The notes beneath the pieces were generated by a model. The model did not search any database. It was given only the letters and a program-made list of their open reading frames with translations, and was not told the origin of the DNA. The position numbers and the translations under genes are program-made. Source: Nothophaeocryptopus gaeumannii (lineage: Eukaryota > Ascomycota > Dothideomycetes > Mycosphaerellales > Mycosphaerellaceae). Taken from it: a stretch of 64,000 nucleotides of DNA. The stretch's first letter is position 1. Each line of letters opens with the position of its first letter. This document shows positions 33,566-45,261 of this stretch, in pieces. The stretch spans positions 1,426,001 to 1,490,000 of the forward strand of contig JASISA010000001.1 in the NCBI GenBank assembly GCA_031771865.1, in the 5' to 3' direction.

Positions 33566-34104
33566 CTTCGGGGTTGTGTTTCAGCGGTAAGTCCAGAGCG
33601 ATTGTGTTTGCAGGGGCCATCAGGTTCATGAACAACTTCGGTCCTCAATTCCGAAATCCAAGTCCATGAAGCTGTCAAGGCTGTTAGTCTATTTGAACTT
33701 GCTGTGATGTCGGAACCCGGTTCCCGATGAAGAGGGGACATCTCATGCGAGTTTCCACTTCGACTTGAGCGAGAAGGCGGACCCGGCGGCAAGCCCCGAT
33801 CGAGACTTCCGCACCGCCTTCTCAGACATCACAGCAGAGGCGGGAGGTTTTGCCATCGATACTTCACACTTTTGGCGACAGGAATAGGAAGTTTGAGCTT
33901 CGTCTCCATTAGCCGGAGCCATCTGATTCGACGCTCAAACGGCTAAATGCCATACTTCATAAGCCGTCAGGCTATATCGTCACCCCGTGGCTCTGTGGCC
34001 TCCGACCATCTATCCAAAAACGCCCATAGCCATTGATGGCTCCGCTCCCTGAACCCAAGTAGACCGAGACGCTACGATCCGGACTTTGACCGCCTCATCA
34101 TTAC

Positions 34105-37100
34105 TTACGTCTTCTTAATGCCCTCCAAAACCTTCGTCAACTCCTTCAACCTCACCGGCTTGGTCAGGAAAAGGTCAACACCCGAACTGAATGCCTCTTG
34201 CTGTGCACTTGCACTGCCCAATCCTGTCAAGGCGATGATGGTGGCCGCCTCGACTCCTTTCTGCTTCTCAAAGCCTCTGATTTCCCTCGTTGCCTCAAAT
34301 CCGTTGAGCACTGGCATATTTATATCCATTAGTACGACTTGCGGCTTCAATGTAGCGGGTACGATGTGGTCTCCTTGGATTTGAAGACCGCTCTTCTCTT
34401 CTGCTTCGAGACAGGCTTGCTTGTATGCTTCGACAGCTTGCAGACCGTCTGTTGCCACTGATTTCTGGTGTCCGTTCTTCTCGGCATATGTGACGAGAAG
34501 CTGGAGGTTGATGGGCTAGGTGAGACGTCAGTAAAAATGCATCAACACAGAGTGTGTAAGAACTTACATTATCATCCACCAACAGAAGCGATACGCCACC
34601 TTCTTTCGGGTTTCGATCCGCTTTCGGGCTCGTCTGCTTTGGTAACCCAGCGCTTGTGCTGACTCTCGGCTTCGAGCCGTTCAATGATGGCGTAGGGATG
34701 CGTGGGAACTTGTAGTCGAACGACATTTTACGCTCAAGATCCTTTGAAGGAGACGCCACATCGCCCTCGCTTCTGCCCTCGCTCTCTCGGGAGTTAGGGT
34801 CTGATTTCTCTTCCTCCGGAGTATGGCGAACAACCGTGTCTTTCCGGCCCCGATGAGCAAGACTGTGAGTGCGCGCTTCCCTATCCGGATGTGGCACGGT
34901 TGCTGGAATGTCCTTCACTGCCGCGGCGATCGCTTGGCCTCTAGCGACCGCGCTCTTGTTTTTCACGCATGCTGTGATGGCTTTGACAAGTCGTTCCGGT
35001 CCGGCTGGCTGCGCTATGAGCTCGATGTGTCCGGATGCGACAGCTCCAAGAGCTTGCTCTCTCAGCTTGCGTGCCGAGACTGAGCTGTTGCACAAAACTA
35101 CGAATGGCTTATTGCCGAGAGCGCTTGGGGACATCGGTCCTCCGTAGCATTGCGCGTCTTGCCTGCGGCGCATCTCATTTTGAAGCTCATCTTCGGTGAC
35201 GAGATATACGTCTGTACCCTCATCACCTTGCCATTTGCAGATGAATGCCTGTACACCGATCTCGTCCAGAGTCTTGTGCATCGAGGACAAAAGCAATGCC
35301 CTGCCCGTCTCATCAGATCGCTGGTTGCCAGATGGTGTGGTCGCGGAGTCGATCACTCCGATCGATACGCCTGCGACAGCACGCGAGAGTCCAGAGATTG
35401 AGCGTTGCAGCGTATTGGGCCGCTCTGGGTTGCGTGCGACTGTTTCCTTACTGGACCGACTATGCTCCAATGGAAGTGTCACCGAAAAGCAAGAACCGAC
35501 GCCCTTCTCGCTCAAGACCTCAACCTTGCCCTCGAAGGATTTGACAATCTTCGCCACCAGATTCATGCCAAGCCCTGTGCCCTCAACCAAGCTGTCTTCT
35601 TGAGAGAAAGCGCGGAAGAGGTGGTTCTCCAGGAAGTCTCTAGACATGCCTCGTCCAGTGTCGCTCACGGAGAAAGTCACATTGAACTTGTTCTTGTTTT
35701 GCTTCTTCTCCGGCAGTGGGCTCGCCTTCAAAGAAATCCGGATATGGCCTGAGGACGTGTACTTGAGAGCGTTTGACACCAGATTGATGCAGACTCGCTT
35801 CCAAGCACCAATGGCTACGAAGCATCTCCAGTCGATATCAGGCGATCGATCAATGTCCAGAATGATAGCAACCTTTCGTTTGAGGATCGTGTCGGCGTCT
35901 CGGCTGCAACAGAACGAGTATACCGCGGTCTCGACAACTTCTTCGGTGACTTGGTCGAGCGCAACATGGGCGTCCAGCGCCATCAATCCGCCCATACGTG
36001 ATCGCTTAGCCACGCTGCTGGAGAGCTTCCGGCCTCTCAGGTTGCCCATACGATCTCGAGATGACTTTGCTTGATGGTTGATCTTGCTGAAATCCAGAAG
36101 ATGATCGATGATATCCAATAGCGTTCGTCCGCAGATCTCTACTTGGGATATGAGGTTTGCGCTGAAGGAGTCCAGCTCCTGTTCTTGAAGACACTCCACG
36201 CTGCCTAGAATACCGTGCAATGGACTCCTAAGCTCGTGTGAGATCGTCGAAATGAAGTCAGACTTGGCCTTGTCCGAATTCTGAGCCTCGATGCGGTGCA
36301 GCTCAGCCAAGATGACATCGCAGAAGGCGGCCATGTACTTGACTTCTGACTCCTCGGAGAAGAGACGAAGTGGTGAGTAGGACCAAAAGAATGATGCAGC
36401 GTACCACCGTTGTCGAGTATGATCCCACATACCCACAAGACCGAAGCTCCGAACACCAGGGAACAGCTTCAGGATCTCCTTGCAGTCATCCAGCCGGCCT
36501 TGTTTCCGTTTCTTAGAGCAAGTGGGCGTATGAGCTTGCTTACCCTCGTTATTGTAAGCGCCACCGCACGCTCGACAGGCCTTTGCGTCGCTGTTGTATT
36601 CTGAGGATTCATCGTCATCCGAAGAAGCATCTCCGTATTCATTGAAGCTCCAGATCTTACCCCGAGGATATCTCCTCAGCAGCGAACGGAGGAACCTTTC
36701 AGTGATCTGTGAGTGGTACTTCGTCCTCGTCGCTGCTGCTTCAGTGTCGGTGAGTGCACACGAAGATGCCAAGATGTTGCACTGCTTTTGTGAAAGGACC
36801 TCGCCAGTCGTCTTCTTGATCATCTTCTCCTCACCCTCCGTTCCCGTGGTGTTGGCTTCGTTTGTGCTGTTGTGATTATCCGAGCTCATCTCGGTTGTGC
36901 TCATAGACTCGACACTCTCAATAAGACCTCCAAAGGTGCCCACAGCCGCATCTAGAAACATTACTCCTTCCACATCCATGGCCTCCCGGACTAATCTTGC
37001 AGCCCGATCAAAGGTGCTTTGCTTGTTGGCCGTCGCTGGATCCTCGAAATGCTCAGCACTCCGTCTGTACTTGAGCGAGTATGGTGGTTGAGCCATTGGA

Positions 37101-38326
37101 GGAGGCAGACCGGTAGCAGAGCTACGTGCTCGATGTCTCCGGGGAGACTGATTTGTCGGACTGTTGCGCCGCTCTTCTGTGGTCTCCTGCTCGCTCACAG
37201 CGACTGCAGTAGTGGCGATGGCTGATTTACCGGTAGTCATAGGTTGAAAATCGAGAGGATGCTGCATCGAAGGGACCTGTTCCACGTCCAGATCCCATTC
37301 TGCGTTCTTCTCCGCCCAGTCGCGGAATCCAGAAGCACCATCAATGAAAGCGCCAAGGCCAGCGACCATCTTAGTACCGATCTTGTGCTCCGCAGTGGCC
37401 CTCACCATCTCCAGGTGGGTCATGACCGTCGTAGCCATATCGCGGAGGAAATTTACACCATCTTCATCCAGCCCGTCGCGAGGCTTATCATCCAAGACGC
37501 AAAAGGCTCCGATGTTGATTCCTCGAGGAGTCGTGATAGGAACGCCTGCGTAGAATCTTGCACTCGGCTCACCCATGACATAAGGTCGGTCGCAGAAGCG
37601 AGTGTCCTCGGTCAGATTGTTGATTATATGCACCAGACCAGCATTCGGAGCACTAGCATTGGATCCTTGGTTGGTCGGCAGCATGACTGTATGCTCGCAA
37701 ACAGAGTATCCACGAGGTATGATTGTATGCCCTGTGAGCATGGTAAGTATCTCTCCTCGGTACACAGAGTGTGTCTGAGCCTTGAACTACATACCGAGCC
37801 ATAGATTGTCCTCACTCGCATGGACGAAATCATTCTGTAGGCTGAGTGTCTGGGTAGCCTCGGCAAGTACATAGGCATAAGTCGAATCGAAGAAGAACAA
37901 CATGGCCCGTTTGGTTCCTAATCGAAGGGCCCCGAGCTGGCAGAAAGCAGTTCTGTAAACATTATCAGCTGTCACGGTTACAGTGTCACATGCGAGCTGC
38001 CTTACAGCGCCCGATCGGGACATGAGAATGGCCGATGAGCCTTCCTGGCCTGTTCGTCTCCAATGTCGCATATCGGTGGTCCGGCTTTTGTGAGATCTCT
38101 TATGGGCTGATAGTATCTGTTTATCAGGGTCAGTACAGAAATTGGCGCCATCCCGAGTGTTGATAGAATAGCTGACAGACCTGTAGAACTCCCTGGCGCG
38201 ACGGCTCTCGTACAGCATCTTGCGCCGCGGGCTGTCCGCTTTCGTGTTTGAATTCGGCGCCGCCATATCGCAGACGTCGATGCCGGAGTCCTTCTGCTCA
38301 AGAGGTGGACACTCCATCATGGGCAT
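34105..38326 (-). CDS. GAF-domain hybrid histidine kinase
   Basis: Five exons (38326-38181, 38116-38006, 37952-37795, 37731-34568, 34515-34105) join in frame to 1329 residues. A GAF-like sensor spans about residues 47-275 (FYRYYQP to GINIGAFCVLDD). A Ser/Thr-rich linker has a cysteine cluster, CRACGG and HTPTC near residue 530. The H-box FISTISHELRSPLHG is near 635, with the phospho-acceptor His. The ATPase domain has NLVSNALKYT near 792, DTGRGMS and GTGLGMN. The C-terminal receiver has the acidic pair in LLVDDN (1190), the phospho-acceptor Asp in LMDINMPVLNG (1255) and Lys in TKPVRL (1313). It would feed a Ypd1/HOG or Skn7 phosphorelay. The frame starting within the third intron is not the true N-terminus. 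Confidence 0.92.
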
Positions 38327-40911
38327 GTTTGTCTCGTGAGATGGGGGCGGCGGCGAGCCCTCCGTAGTGAATTGTGACAGGGATCAGACCCGTAGTTTTT
38401 CCAAGGAACAAACAAACCTGACGCGGCCGTGCGAACTAAGCGGGGATTTCCTCGTCAAAGCACACTGCACCTCATCGATGACGATGTTCAACCTTGATAG
38501 AGGCCTGTTCATGACGAGCAGCAGAGCTGACAGTTGTGAAAAATACGTCTGAGTATCGGCTGCTCCCGAGACGAGCTGTCAACAACCACATGAACATGGC
38601 GTTCGCAGTTGTATCAAAGCCCTCGCCGATCTTTGTGTCTGGACCCTCGGGACGTCCGAGACGGCATGCCGATCCAATCAATGTCAACAAAATCAAGTTT
38701 TGTCTGGAGTCTTGACTTTCGGCTCCTATGCCACGTGCTCGTCCGCTCAACTAACTCCCGCTGTCACATTAGGCTCGGCAGTTTTACTAGACCGCTAGAA
38801 CTTGATGCGACGGTAGCAAAGACCACGACAGCCCTTCAGATCCGTCTTCGAGGCTGTTGTAGAAGCAGAGCCTGCGAAGCTCTGAATAGCCAACCTGCGA
38901 AGTCTGTCGTACACACCTCTTTTGGGTCGGGAAGCATCCTCGGTCTTACTCGGACGCCACCAGACGCCTTGTGGGCGGACTCGCATGTAACATCGCGTGG
39001 GCAGGCGACGATTCAGTCCAATGCCGTCTCCAAGACGCCCAAAGACGGTCCTCGTCCTACCTCAGGACAGCAGAAGAAGATAGCGCGAAGCGTGACGAAG
39101 CACAAGAAGTGGCCGGGCCGAAAAAATGACATATACTTACCATCGAAATTGGAAGATGCTCGTCCAATCCTGGCGTGACGACAAGCGTCGGAATACAACA
39201 GTGGGGGCGTCTGCATGAAACTATGAGGAAGGCCACAGCTGCATTCGATCACGATAAAGCAAGTGGGTCTGAGGAGCGAGGCATGATTGACCCATCGAAA
39301 CCAAAGAGCAATGTCCTATGACTGCTCCTCGACAAATCTTGGGAACAGTCTATCTTCGTCAGGGCTACATATCTGGAGGGGCATCCTGAGATTCCTGACC
39401 ACCTTCGCTGACCTAGCGACAGTTAGCGAGAGGCGTGTTGATCGTAATTGCGACTGGAAGTCGACGCCTTCCTTCCATTTGCTTCTACGCCGCATCGCGT
39501 GCTGCCCTAGCTCTGGGCTACCTCGCTTCACTTTGTCCCGGCAGCAGACATGCGAAGTGCGCATGCCTCATGGTCGCCGACAGGGCTTTGGCTTGCATGA
39601 GGCTACTCCTCCCATTCTCTCCACTCTCCAGGTACACCTTCAGAGTGTCAGCGGCCGTGTGAAGTAGCCGACTGCCTTGATGCTGAAGCCGAAGTTCCTC
39701 GGCAACCCGATCGGAACCTCTGACGACCTCAAAGATAGCCGACGAGGTATGGGAGCTCGGACTCATTTTCGATGTAGTTCGGTCCGAAGTAACCAGCTAG
39801 TTGGGCGTGCAAGTGTGCTTGCAGGGTTCTCAGCAGCTCGTAGCCACGGAAATGTAAGCCAAAGTAGTCGAAGAGTAGGTGAAGTTCCTCGCCAAATGCC
39901 CTCTCTGACTGACTGAAGGAGCTGAATAGAGGTGTACCGCTGCTTCGCGGTAATCGCTTGGGAAAGAGCCTTCGGGTCTTCCCACGCTGGACTGGTTCGC
40001 TGCTCAGCTTTGCTGGCTACAGCCAGCATGGCTACCAGATTTGTAGAGTCGGCGATAGTACGTGCCCCAATGAAACCTGATATCTTGACTTCCCACCCGG
40101 TTTCGCACTATCATTGCCGCCATCCCCAGAACCCTCTCTCGCTCCTTTCCACCTGAAGGCTGCATCGAAGAGCATTGTCGACGAGCCATATCGTGAGCTT
40201 TACCGTGCCTGCCTTGTACGCTCTGTACGTGTTCATGTAGTGAGCGTCTGATACCATGGCGAGAGGTTAGTATCGCGCCAGAAATGGAGACTTGTTAGCG
40301 ATTAGTGGTCTCAAAATCAGTCGTGAGAAGGAAGAGGAAGGGTAACGATGGTCTCTGGACAATTGAGAGACTGCCCCTTGCTCACCTCACCGCCAACGAG
40401 GCAGCGGGAGCATGCATCCCAATGCTGGGTCTCGGCGGAGAGCTCGAAACTCAACGGCGCAGCTCAGCGTGGCGGGCCATCGCCTTTGTGGCGAGAGGTG
40501 CCAGCTATTCCCATCCCACTCTCCCGACTGCTGTCTCTTCATAAATGATATCTTGTCCACCGTCCTCCATCAAAGTAGAAAGGAGGGGCGAGCCCTGGAC
40601 ATGGGTGGTCGTTGTCTCCGGAGAATCTAGCGCCGCCACCGTTCCACTGCAGGCATAGTGTGAGCGGGGGACGATGCGCATGCGTCATGCCGTGAGATCG
40701 TGCAGGAACAAAAGTTTACAAGGGTGGTGTGCTCGGTCTGCGGGTCGGCGACTGAGTCTTTTGTTTGATGAGTGGGACGAGAAAGAAAAGTGGTATATGA
40801 GTGTATGAGTCCTCTACGTGTGGCTTAAAAAGCGCAAGGACAACCAAGACCTGTTTTCTTTCGACTTTCTTCGAGACATCATACATCCCACTCTCTTACC
40901 CTTCCAACGCC
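38327..40911. other. Gene-free 2.6 kb between divergent genes
   Basis: Upstream regions of the histidine kinase (minus) and phosphoglycerate dehydrogenase (plus). No frame here has an ATG-to-stop structure with a recognisable domain, and no repeat stood out. TGAGTCTTT near 40752 differs by one base from a Gcn4/CpcA site in the promoter of the serine gene. Confidence 0.5.
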
Positions 40912-42336
40912 ATGCCTTCGAACGGAATCGATATCCCGCAGCGTAACGGCAGCGCAGATTTGGGCAAAACTGTCTCCAACTCTTACACGGACCCGAATAC
41001 CTTGTCGACCAGCCCTGTCCTGACCTTCCACAGCCCGAACAATTCCTACCATGGCCCTCCGAAAGCCTCCGCGAAGCAACTCAAACCTTTCCAGACCACA
41101 GACATCAAGGTCCTCTTACTCGAGAATGTCAACTTGACCGGCCAAGATATCCTCAAAAAGCAAGGATACCAAGTGGAGGCGCTCAAGAGCTCGTTACCAG
41201 AAGATCAATTGATCGAGAAGATCCAGGAGGTACATGTCATTGGCATTCGCTCCAAGACACAACTCTTTGCAAATGTGCTCAAGCATGCGAAGAATCTGAT
41301 TGTCATCGGATGCTTCTGCATTGGAACAAACCAGGTGGACTTGCAGTATGCGGCGGAGAATGGTATTGCCGTCTTCAACTCGCCTTTCAGCAACTCGCGT
41401 TCGGTCGCTGAGCTCATGATTGGAGAGATTATCACACTGGCAAGACAGGTGGCAGATCGCAGCATGGAGATGCACCAGGGCGTATGGAACAAGGTCTCTG
41501 CAGGCTGTTGGGAGGTCAGAGGAAAGACGCTTGGTATTGTTGGATACGGACACGTCGGAGCCCAACTTTCGGTGCTGGCAGAGTCGATGGGTATGAGGGT
41601 CATCTACTACGACGCGGTAAACCTCATGGGTCTGGGCACTGCGACGCAAGTCCACTCCTTGGATGAGCTGCTCTCCAAGGCTGACTTCGTCACACTGCAC
41701 GTTCCGGAGTTGGAGGAGACAAAGAATATGATCGGCGCCAAGCAGCTGGAGAAGATGAAGAATGGCTCTTACCTTCTCAACGCTTCAAGAGGCAGCGTTG
41801 TCGACATTCCAGCCCTTATTCAGTACATGAATAACGGCAAGCTGGCCGGTGCAGCATTGGACGTGTACCCCGACGAGCCCGGCAAGAATGGCGAGAACTT
41901 CAACTCTCAGCTCAACGATTTCGTCGACGAGCTTCGCAGCCTCAAGAACCTCATCCTTACTCCACACATCGGTGGCTCGACCGAAGAAGCTCAGTCCGCG
42001 ATCGGTGTCGAAGTCGCAGAAGCGCTCGTGAACTACGTCAACTTTGGCACGACAGCTGGAGCGGTCAACATGCCCGAAGTCACGCTTCGTTCGCTCACCA
42101 TCGACGAGCCTAACCACGTCCGGGTCATCTACATTCACAGGAACGTTCCTGGTGTCTTGCGCCGAGTGAACGAGATTCTTGGCGACCACAACGTCGACAA
42201 GCAGATGACCGATTCTCGTGGCGATGTTGCGTATCTGATGGCGGATATCTCGAATGTTAATATCAGCGAGATCAAGAACCTGTATCAGAATCTGGAAGAT
42301 CTCGGCAGCAGAATCAGGACGCGGGTATTGTACTGA
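40912..42336 (+). CDS. D-3-phosphoglycerate dehydrogenase (serine biosynthesis)
   Basis: An intronless frame of 474 residues, the usual length of yeast Ser3/Ser33. About 50 low-complexity residues precede the catalytic core. The Rossmann motif is GKTLGIVGYGHVGAQLSVLA near residue 205. Substrate and catalytic elements include SRSVAELMIGEII, the active-site Arg in NASRGSVVDI, the Glu in YPDEPG and the His in LTPHIGGSTEEAQ. A C-terminal ACT domain (VIYIHRNVPGVLRRVNEILGDHNV) is the serine feedback site. It oxidises 3-phosphoglycerate to 3-phosphohydroxypyruvate with NAD+ in the cytosol. The upstream frame to 40801 is leader; the ATG chosen is the first in good context. Confidence 0.95.
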   Translation: MPSNGIDIPQRNGSADLGKTVSNSYTDPNTLSTSPVLTFHSPNNSYHGPPKASAKQLKPFQTTDIKVLLLENVNLTGQDILKKQGYQVEALKSSLPEDQLIEKIQEVHVIGIRSKTQLFANVLKHAKNLIVIGCFCIGTNQVDLQYAAENGIAVFNSPFSNSRSVAELMIGEIITLARQVADRSMEMHQGVWNKVSAGCWEVRGKTLGIVGYGHVGAQLSVLAESMGMRVIYYDAVNLMGLGTATQVHSLDELLSKADFVTLHVPELEETKNMIGAKQLEKMKNGSYLLNASRGSVVDIPALIQYMNNGKLAGAALDVYPDEPGKNGENFNSQLNDFVDELRSLKNLILTPHIGGSTEEAQSAIGVEVAEALVNYVNFGTTAGAVNMPEVTLRSLTIDEPNHVRVIYIHRNVPGVLRRVNEILGDHNVDKQMTDSRGDVAYLMADISNVNISEIKNLYQNLEDLGSRIRTRVLY

Positions 42337-42840
42337 GCCCGTGATGGATACATGTATGAACTGGGATATGTATTGATGGCACGATTGGGTCGTGCTTTAA
42401 CAGGCGCCGAAAACGCGATGGAAAATTGACTGGAGCAGTCGGCGAAAAGGATGGCTAGATAGAAAAGATACCTTTGCATTCAACATGGCGTTTTGAAACC
42501 AGTGCTGTTGCAAACGTAAGATCAGTTCGCTGCATAAATCATCAGACTTACTTGCGTTTACTCAAATTTCATCGCATTTCAAACACTTGAAGTGCTAGCC
42601 CGTAAATATTGCAAACCGGTCAGTATTTGCATGTGATCCTCTGGTGGGGCACTGACGGAGTTGCAAGCCTCAGGCAGCCCAGCTGTTGCCTCACATTCAC
42701 CTTCAAAGTCACGACAAACAACTCGACACAACGCCCACATACCGACCGCCTCAGAGTCCATTCTTCGCCGAGACATACATCGACCGTAGCAAACACACCA
42801 CCTTGACATCAAAACCAAACCCACGCACACTCCACCCACC

Positions 42841-43341
42841 ATGGCCGACGTAGAGATGACCGATGCAGCACCAAAGAAGGCCAAGGCCGGGGCAAGCGGA
42901 GGCGATACCGATGGAAAGAAGCGATTTGAGGTCAAGAAGGTGAGGACACAACAAGCTATTAGAGCAGCGTGTATAATGGTGGACACAGGCTGACAAGGAG
43001 AACAGTGGAACGCCGTCGCGCTCTGGGCATGGGACATCGTAGTCGACAACTGCGCCATCTGCCGCAATCACATCATGGACTTGTGTATCGACTGTCAGGC
43101 CAACCAGGCGAGTGCCACGAGTGAGGAGTGTACGGTTGCTTGGGGGATTTGTAATGTAAGTGACAAGCAGACGAGAGCTGCTGCGAGAGGTTAGAAACGT
43201 TTGGGAGAGGGATATGACTGACTGATTTGGCTTCTACTACAGCACGCCTTCCACTTCCACTGCATATCCCGATGGCTCAAGACTCGTCAAGTCTGCCCGC
43301 TCGACAACCGCGATTGGGAGTTTCAGAAGTATGGTCGTTGA
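42841..43341 (+). CDS. RBX1: RING-box protein RBX1 (cullin ligase subunit)
   Basis: Three exons (42841-42939, 43006-43155, 43243-43341) give 115 residues. The introns are 66 and 87 bp with GTGAGG and GTAAGT donors. After a Lys/Ala-rich N-terminus comes the cullin-binding strand WNAVALWAWDIVVDNCAIC. The RING-H2 follows: CAIC, CIDCQ, CTVAWGICNHAFHFHCISRWL and CPLDNRDWEFQKYGR. The protein recruits the E2 enzyme to SCF and other cullin ligases and supports neddylation. Size and all zinc ligands are complete. The tract before the ATG is CA-rich leader. Confidence 0.96.
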
Positions 43342-43869
43342 AGAGAAAGTACTCAGAAGAGGTGCAAACGGAGCAAAGGAAAAGCAAGGCGTCAGATGGT
43401 TCGCTGGAACAATCAAAAGGTTGCAGGTGGTGTACCTGGAGCGGATCGCATGGAGAGCATTTGCATGGCGCTGGTGGGCGCATTGCTACGAGACATCATG
43501 ACATGCGTCTGAAGCAGGCGCGGCGCTATGTGCGCCTGAGCATGGCATATAAAGATGCTATAGCTGGCTAGCGAGTAGACTAGCTGCTGATATCGAGCCG
43601 AGAAGGCCTGATTTATGACTTGCTCATGCTACCTTCAAACCTTTGAGATGCTTTTCCTTGCCTCTACCTGAGCTGATCCAGCACAGGACACGCTTGAATA
43701 GGCTGCGGTATCACGACACTTCTGGCCAACGAGACCGGTCTTGCCCATGTACTCTACTGCTCTCCCTCCAGAACCATACGACCAGGCAAGGATCCGAACC
43801 GACCCTCCGCGTATGCTCGAGAGCACATCTTCACAACACCCAAACTCCGCACTCATTCCCATAGATCGT
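43342..43869. other. Intergenic between convergent RBX1 and SPC1
   Basis: About 530 bp of 3' flanks. A + strand frame that runs from the last RBX1 exon to 43571 is a shadow. Nothing else was recognised. Confidence 0.5.
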
Positions 43870-44246
43870 TCACTTGCTCTGCTCAACCTCGATATTCAGC
43901 CCCGCCAGCGCGTTGTTCATGGTCCTTGCCGGCAGGAATGGCTGCGGGTGCTTGTTGAAGAATGGCCACGGCGGAACGACAACGACAAACGCCAGCGCTG
44001 TCCCCGCGAGTCCCACATAGAGCGTATATGTGATGTTTTCCGTGACAAAGCCTGCAAGGAAGGCGATCGCGCCGACTAGCGACAGCAGGCCATAGGTGAT
44101 GTATTCCGCAAGACGCTGACCTTCGAAGTCCTGCATTGCACACGTGTTAGCTATTGTATTGGGCCTGAATTGCTTGCAGGTTGGGCCGTCGTGCTTACAA
44201 TTTCTCCTTCGTAGACGATACGCACTTGGTCGAGGATGGCGTCCAT
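43870..44246 (-). CDS. SPC1: Signal peptidase complex subunit 1
   Basis: Two exons (44246-44199, 44130-43870) with a 68-bp intron (GTAAGC...ATGCAG) encode 102 residues, the standard Spc1/SPCS1 size. The N-terminus MDAILDQVRIVYEGEIDFEGQ is typical, with DFEGQ directly at the splice junction. Two membrane segments follow (GLLSLVGAIAFLAGFVT and TLYVGLAGTALAFVVVV), then PPWPFFNKHP. Both termini face the cytosol in this family. The subunit modulates substrate choice by the ER signal peptidase. The short first exon is easily missed by gene callers. Confidence 0.93.
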
Positions 44247-45261
44247 GAGTGGGCGATTGCCTTTGTGAGTGTAGTAAGTCGGATGTTATAGCTGTTGGTC
44301 GACGAACATCCGAACTCGTATGGCGTCCAATCTGGGGGCCAGAGAAGAGCCGGTCCCTGCCTTAACGGGCAAAAACGGGATGGGGTTAGTGTTGTGCTTG
44401 GCGTATGCACGATGCAAGACTTCAGCCGTGGGCCAGTGATCGCGTTCCTGGGTGCGCTGCGATATTTGTTTCGAAGGCCGCAAGGGTGTACTTGGCCAGA
44501 CTGTCGTGTCTGTCGTGATTCCCGATGGCAAGCGAGCCCCGTTGCCATTTCAAGACATTTGATTGGGGCAATTGACGGCCGGGCGCGCGATCACTCCTGC
44601 TCCACGCGGAACGCTCAGACTTTTCTTAGCCTGCGCAAAAGGACTGCAGTTCCGCAACTACCTTCTTCTCTTCATACACAACGACATCAGTTCGTTTCCA
44701 CCACCAACACCACCACACACCCACTTGAAACATCTTGGACCATTTCTGACCATCTCACGGTCACTCAAATGCTGCGCAACCATTGACTAACCGACACTCA
44801 CCATCACCACGCACAGCCGAACCTGGCTACCCGTGAGCCATTTATTGCTCGCCTCCACCCATACCACGAGGACACTGGTCGCGATAATCGTGACCATACA
44901 CCGATAAACACCACCAAGTTGGCGGGGAATCAAGGACTTCAGGCCTCTCACATCCGACCTCTGCTCGGACCAGTTTGGTTCGTGTACGGAGGCGACATCA
45001 AGCAGCCTCCATAACTTGACCGAAGGCGACCAGTATAGGATTACGACAAGCGCGATCAAAAGCGAACACTCTACAGAACCGATGGGATAACTTGCAGGCC
45101 TCAGGAGTAGGCTGTGCGGATTTGAGGGAGGCCTTGGAGGAAAGGGCGGGACTCGAGACAATCCGACCGAGGATAGAAGCAAGGCAAGACATTGCACCGA
45201 GCCTCTCGTGGAAGAATCCAGAACAGACGCATCAAAACGCACAATCAGGACAGCCGGCGCA
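44247..45261. other. Intergenic, divergent SPC1 / CorA promoters
   Basis: About 1 kb between divergent starts. Frames on both strands are fragmented; nothing was recognised. A CACCAACACCACCACACACC tract near 44700 is simple-sequence-like. Confidence 0.5.

Noticed and set aside
37732..37765. Start of the 1156-codon frame as N-terminus of the histidine kinase
   Set aside because: Its first codons lie in the third intron; splicing 37795 to 37731 restores the conserved NLWLGHTIIPRG and connects the three upstream exons of the GAF domain.
43227..43571. 114-codon frame over the RBX1 last exon
   Set aside because: Different phase from the RING domain; no Cys/His pattern of its own.
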